A stretch of DNA of 14,699 nucleotides from an uncultured Actinomyces sp. (GTDB lineage Bacteria > Actinomycetota > Actinomycetes > Actinomycetales > Actinomycetaceae): the NCBI GenBank assembly GCA_937926415.1, contig CALBAF010000254.1, positions 1 to 14,699 on the forward strand, written 5' to 3'. Positions 12,822 to 14,699 of this stretch are shown here, piece by piece. Both the position numbers and the translations under genes were made by a program. A model generated the notes under the pieces. The model was not told where the DNA came from. It searched no databases and saw nothing but the letters and a program-made list of their open reading frames with translations. Positions within the stretch are counted from its first letter, which is position 1; every line of letters starts with the position of its first letter.

Positions 12822-13658
12822 TCAGTCGTCCAGGTGTGCGACCGCGTAGTCGGCCTCTTCCTGGGTGAACTGCTCGCCGTACTCGCTAACGAGCTGCTCG
12901 CGAATCGCCTCGTCGGACATGTTGAGCGTTTTCTCGTACTCCTTGGCCTTAGCGAGTGCATTCGCGTTCCAGTCGGCCTGGATGTTGTCGATCGCGTACT
13001 GCGCCGCCTCAGGGGAGAATCCTTCAAACTCGCTGGTGAGCTGGTCGTAGATTCCCTTCTTCGACATGTGAAGCGTCTTGGAGTAGTTCTCCGCGGACTT
13101 CAAAGCCTTGCGGTAATCGCGTGGAACGTCGTCCTTCTTCGGGTCGGTCGTCGACGGTGCTTTGGTCGTTGGACTCTCCGTCGGCTTGGTGTCGTCCGTG
13201 TCGTGGTGGACGAACAGCGTTATCTTAGCGTCCTTGCCGAGAGTCGTTCCAGCCTCGGGGGTCTGCGAGGTGACGGTCCAGTTCGTCACGTCGAGCACCA
13301 TCTTCTTGCCCGCCTCGTCCTTGAAGGAGATGTCGACCTTGCCGAGTGCTTCGAGCGTTGCGCGGGCCTCGTCTCCTCGCATGCCGACGACGTTAGGAAC
13401 GGTGATCTCCGCGCTTGATTCAGTCGTCGTCGATGTTGTTGAGGGTTCGGCCTCCTTGGTGCTGTTCTTGTCCTTGGGGTTCATCAGGCTTCCGATGAGG
13501 ACGAGGCCGACGAGGACTGCAATGGCGATGAACCACCACTTTTTGTAAAACGGCTTGGCCTGAGGGGGTGTCACCTGCTGAAAGGGTGGGTGAGGGGCGC
13601 TCGGGGTGGTATTTGGCGTGTTGTTTCCGAGGCCGTACTGCGGTGTTGGGCTTGTCAT
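12822..13658 (-). CDS. Membrane-anchored surface protein with PASTA domain and two Ltp repeats
   Basis: 278 residues from the second of two adjacent ATGs; AGGAG stands only 2 bases before the first (13661) and 5 before the second, which favours the latter. Using the first ATG as residue 1: a Pro/Thr/Gln-rich tail (1-37), one membrane helix (42-60), a Ser/Thr linker, a PASTA domain (about 86-152, opening with VPNVVGMRGDEA), another Thr/Pro linker, then two repeats of about 47 residues (183-229 and 232-279). The repeats match the Ltp lipoprotein family, with the YDQLTSEFEGFSPEAAQYAIDNI pattern. Ltp of Streptococcus phage TP-J34 blocks DNA entry of other phages; PASTA domains bind peptidoglycan or muropeptides. 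Many actinobacteria carry Ltp repeats on chromosomal surface proteins, so a role in phage exclusion is possible but unproven. No lipobox, despite the family name. Confidence 0.88.
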   Translation of the reverse strand: MTSPTPQYGLGNNTPNTTPSAPHPPFQQVTPPQAKPFYKKWWFIAIAVLVGLVLIGSLMNPKDKNSTKEAEPSTTSTTTESSAEITVPNVVGMRGDEARATLEALGKVDISFKDEAGKKMVLDVTNWTVTSQTPEAGTTLGKDAKITLFVHHDTDDTKPTESPTTKAPSTTDPKKDDVPRDYRKALKSAENYSKTLHMSKKGIYDQLTSEFEGFSPEAAQYAIDNIQADWNANALAKAKEYEKTLNMSDEAIREQLVSEYGEQFTQEEADYAVAHLDD

Positions 13659-13691
13659 CATGACTCCTGTGTCGAGTGGACTTAGTGAGTA

Positions 13692-13720
13692 AACCTAGTG
13701 ATGTGCGACATGTTTGTCAA
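13692..13720 (-). promoter_or_regulatory. Promoter of the PASTA/Ltp gene
   Basis: On the minus strand a perfect TTGACA (13720-13715), 17 bases, then TAGGTT (13697-13692, fits TANNNT). The transcript should start about 25 bases before the start codon. The best promoter match in the window; the upstream flank (13721-13742) is A+T-rich like an UP element. Confidence 0.65.
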
Positions 13721-13840
13721 CAACTAATTACTTTAAAATCTTGGACTTGTCAGGTGTCTCGGGGTGCTTCCGGCTGCTGTGGGGCGGGCGATCGCAGCTC
13801 GGCGGTCGCAGATGTGGGCGGGGCCTGGGAGACTAGGCAC

Positions 13841-14699
13841 ATGAGCTCATCCGCGCGCGATGCCCGCCGCCTCACCCCCGTCGAGGTGGCGACCGCTGGC
13901 GCGCTCTCGGGCCTGGCCGTCACCTTCGGCCTCATCGCTGCGGTTACCCCCGTCTTCCAGCTCCTCTTTCAGGTGGCCACGGCCGTGCCCCTCGCGATGG
14001 TTTCGCTCAAGCTTCGGCCCCGGGCTGCTGTCGCGGCCTTCGCCTCGACAATCCTCCTGGCCATCGCCGTCGGCGGCGTCGCCACGGCTGGCCGCTCCTT
14101 CCAGGCCGCCCTCGTCGGCCTCATCATTGGCTTCCTTCATAAAAAGCGCGCCTCCTGGCTCCCCGTCTCCGGGGTCGCCGCCGGCCTCGGCGTCATCTGG
14201 GGAGTCGGCACCGGCCTCGCGTTCTGGGTTCTGTCCGACCTGCGCACCCTCGGCCTCGAGAGTATCCAAAAGACCCTCAACGGCTTCCTCAAGCTGATTG
14301 GAAACATTCCCCACTCCGGCGGCTTCGTCGACGCGGGCCAGCGGCTCGGCCAATGGTTTGTCGACTGGTGGTGGATCTGGATCCCCATCACCCGCTTCAT
14401 CGGCGTGGCCTTTCTGGTCCTCGCCGCCCGGTGGCTCCTCGGTGCGATCCTCAGCCGTATCTCCCTCGACGCGGGGTGGGACCCGCTCGTGGACGCCCCC
14501 GCCCGCGTCGATGAGGGACGGTCCGGGGCCGAGGCCTCGTCCCCCCTGCCCCTGACCCTCACCGACGTCGACTTCACCTACCCGGGCGCCGACCATCCCG
14601 CGCTGTGCGGCGTCACCCTGAGCTTCGAGTGGCCCGAGTTCACTGTCGTCGTCGGGCACAACGGCTCAGGCAAGTCCCCCCTGGATCTCCTCCTCGCGG
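13841..14699 (+). CDS. ECF-type transporter: membrane domain fused to ABC ATPase (3' end outside window)
   Basis: At least 286 residues, still open at the window edge. Residues 1 to about 210 are a membrane domain: a short polar tail (MSSSARDARRLTPVEVATAG), several hydrophobic segments (for example LSGLAVTFGLIAAVTPVFQLL, AAVAAFASTILLAIAVGGVA, AALVGLIIGFLHKK, GVAAGLGVIWGVGTGLAFWVL) and a later pair around WWWIWIPITRFIGVAFLVLAA. This resembles the S-component/DUF2232 type. An acidic linker leads to an ABC ATPase from about residue 240 (LTLTDVDFTYPGADHPAL) with Walker A GHNGSGKS followed by PLD in place of the usual TLL. Likely takes part in energy-coupling-factor vitamin or metal import; the substrate is unknown. 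Start ATG at 13841 with GGGAG about 10 bases upstream. Divergent from the PASTA/Ltp gene. Confidence 0.82.
   Translation, partial: MSSSARDARRLTPVEVATAGALSGLAVTFGLIAAVTPVFQLLFQVATAVPLAMVSLKLRPRAAVAAFASTILLAIAVGGVATAGRSFQAALVGLIIGFLHKKRASWLPVSGVAAGLGVIWGVGTGLAFWVLSDLRTLGLESIQKTLNGFLKLIGNIPHSGGFVDAGQRLGQWFVDWWWIWIPITRFIGVAFLVLAARWLLGAILSRISLDAGWDPLVDAPARVDEGRSGAEASSPLPLTLTDVDFTYPGADHPALCGVTLSFEWPEFTVVVGHNGSGKSPLDLLLA

Noticed and set aside
13847..14659. Minus-strand open frame of 270 codons
   Set aside because: Antisense to the membrane part of the ECF-type gene; very Glu/Gly/Asp-rich with no recognisable fold.

Overview
The window looks like chromosomal DNA of a high-GC Gram-positive bacterium (Actinomycetota). 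The best guess is an Actinomycetaceae member of the Actinomyces/Schaalia type. The basis is the strong G+C bias at third codon positions in most genes, -10 elements that fit TANNNT, a gene apparently read from a leaderless mRNA, type VII secretion substrates, Ltp/PASTA surface proteins and a 5'-nucleotidase typical of the group. No rRNA, tRNA, CRISPR array, transposase or integrase was seen.

Layout. (1) 2-517 is the 3' end of hemL (tetrapyrrole synthesis). It converges on a minus-strand gene (615-2144) for a membrane-anchored surface protein with a Gln/Pro/Gly repeat tail and its own promoter and inverted repeat. (2) 2290-5927, all minus strand and read from right to left, is the accessory heart of the window. 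A 98-aa WXG100/EspC-like protein is followed by a 440-aa protein with a type VII-type helical N-terminus and a complete calpain-like cysteine protease domain (Cys218, His385, Asn401). Four tandem paralogues follow, each a small membrane-anchored protein with two conserved cysteines; the first overlaps the protease gene by 4 bp. This has the layout of a contact-dependent or secreted toxin with its partner and a duplicated set of immunity genes. (3) 6185-7145 holds a 72-aa two-helix membrane protein with terminator hairpins and a cold-shock protein with a long leader.

(4) 7146-10195 is an iron/siderophore-, haem- or cobalamin-type ABC importer operon in the order binding lipoprotein, FecCD permease, ATPase. 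A 15-bp perfect hairpin lies between the first two genes, and a possible iron-regulator box overlaps the promoter. Divergent from it is an MFS exporter of the drug/siderophore type (10371-11657), apparently leaderless. (5) 11765-12697 encodes a 5'-nucleotidase and converges, through a 40-bp perfect palindrome, on a minus-strand gene for a membrane protein with one PASTA and two Ltp repeats. Ltp repeats are known from phage superinfection-exclusion proteins. (6) 13841 to the window end is the start of a large protein that joins a multi-span membrane domain to an ABC ATPase, in the style of ECF transporters.

How the parts work together: the importer and perhaps the MFS pump form a metal or cofactor uptake block. 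The 2290-5927 operon is most simply read as a type VII-secreted protease effector with immunity, and is the best candidate for an undescribed system. The secretion machine itself is not in the window.
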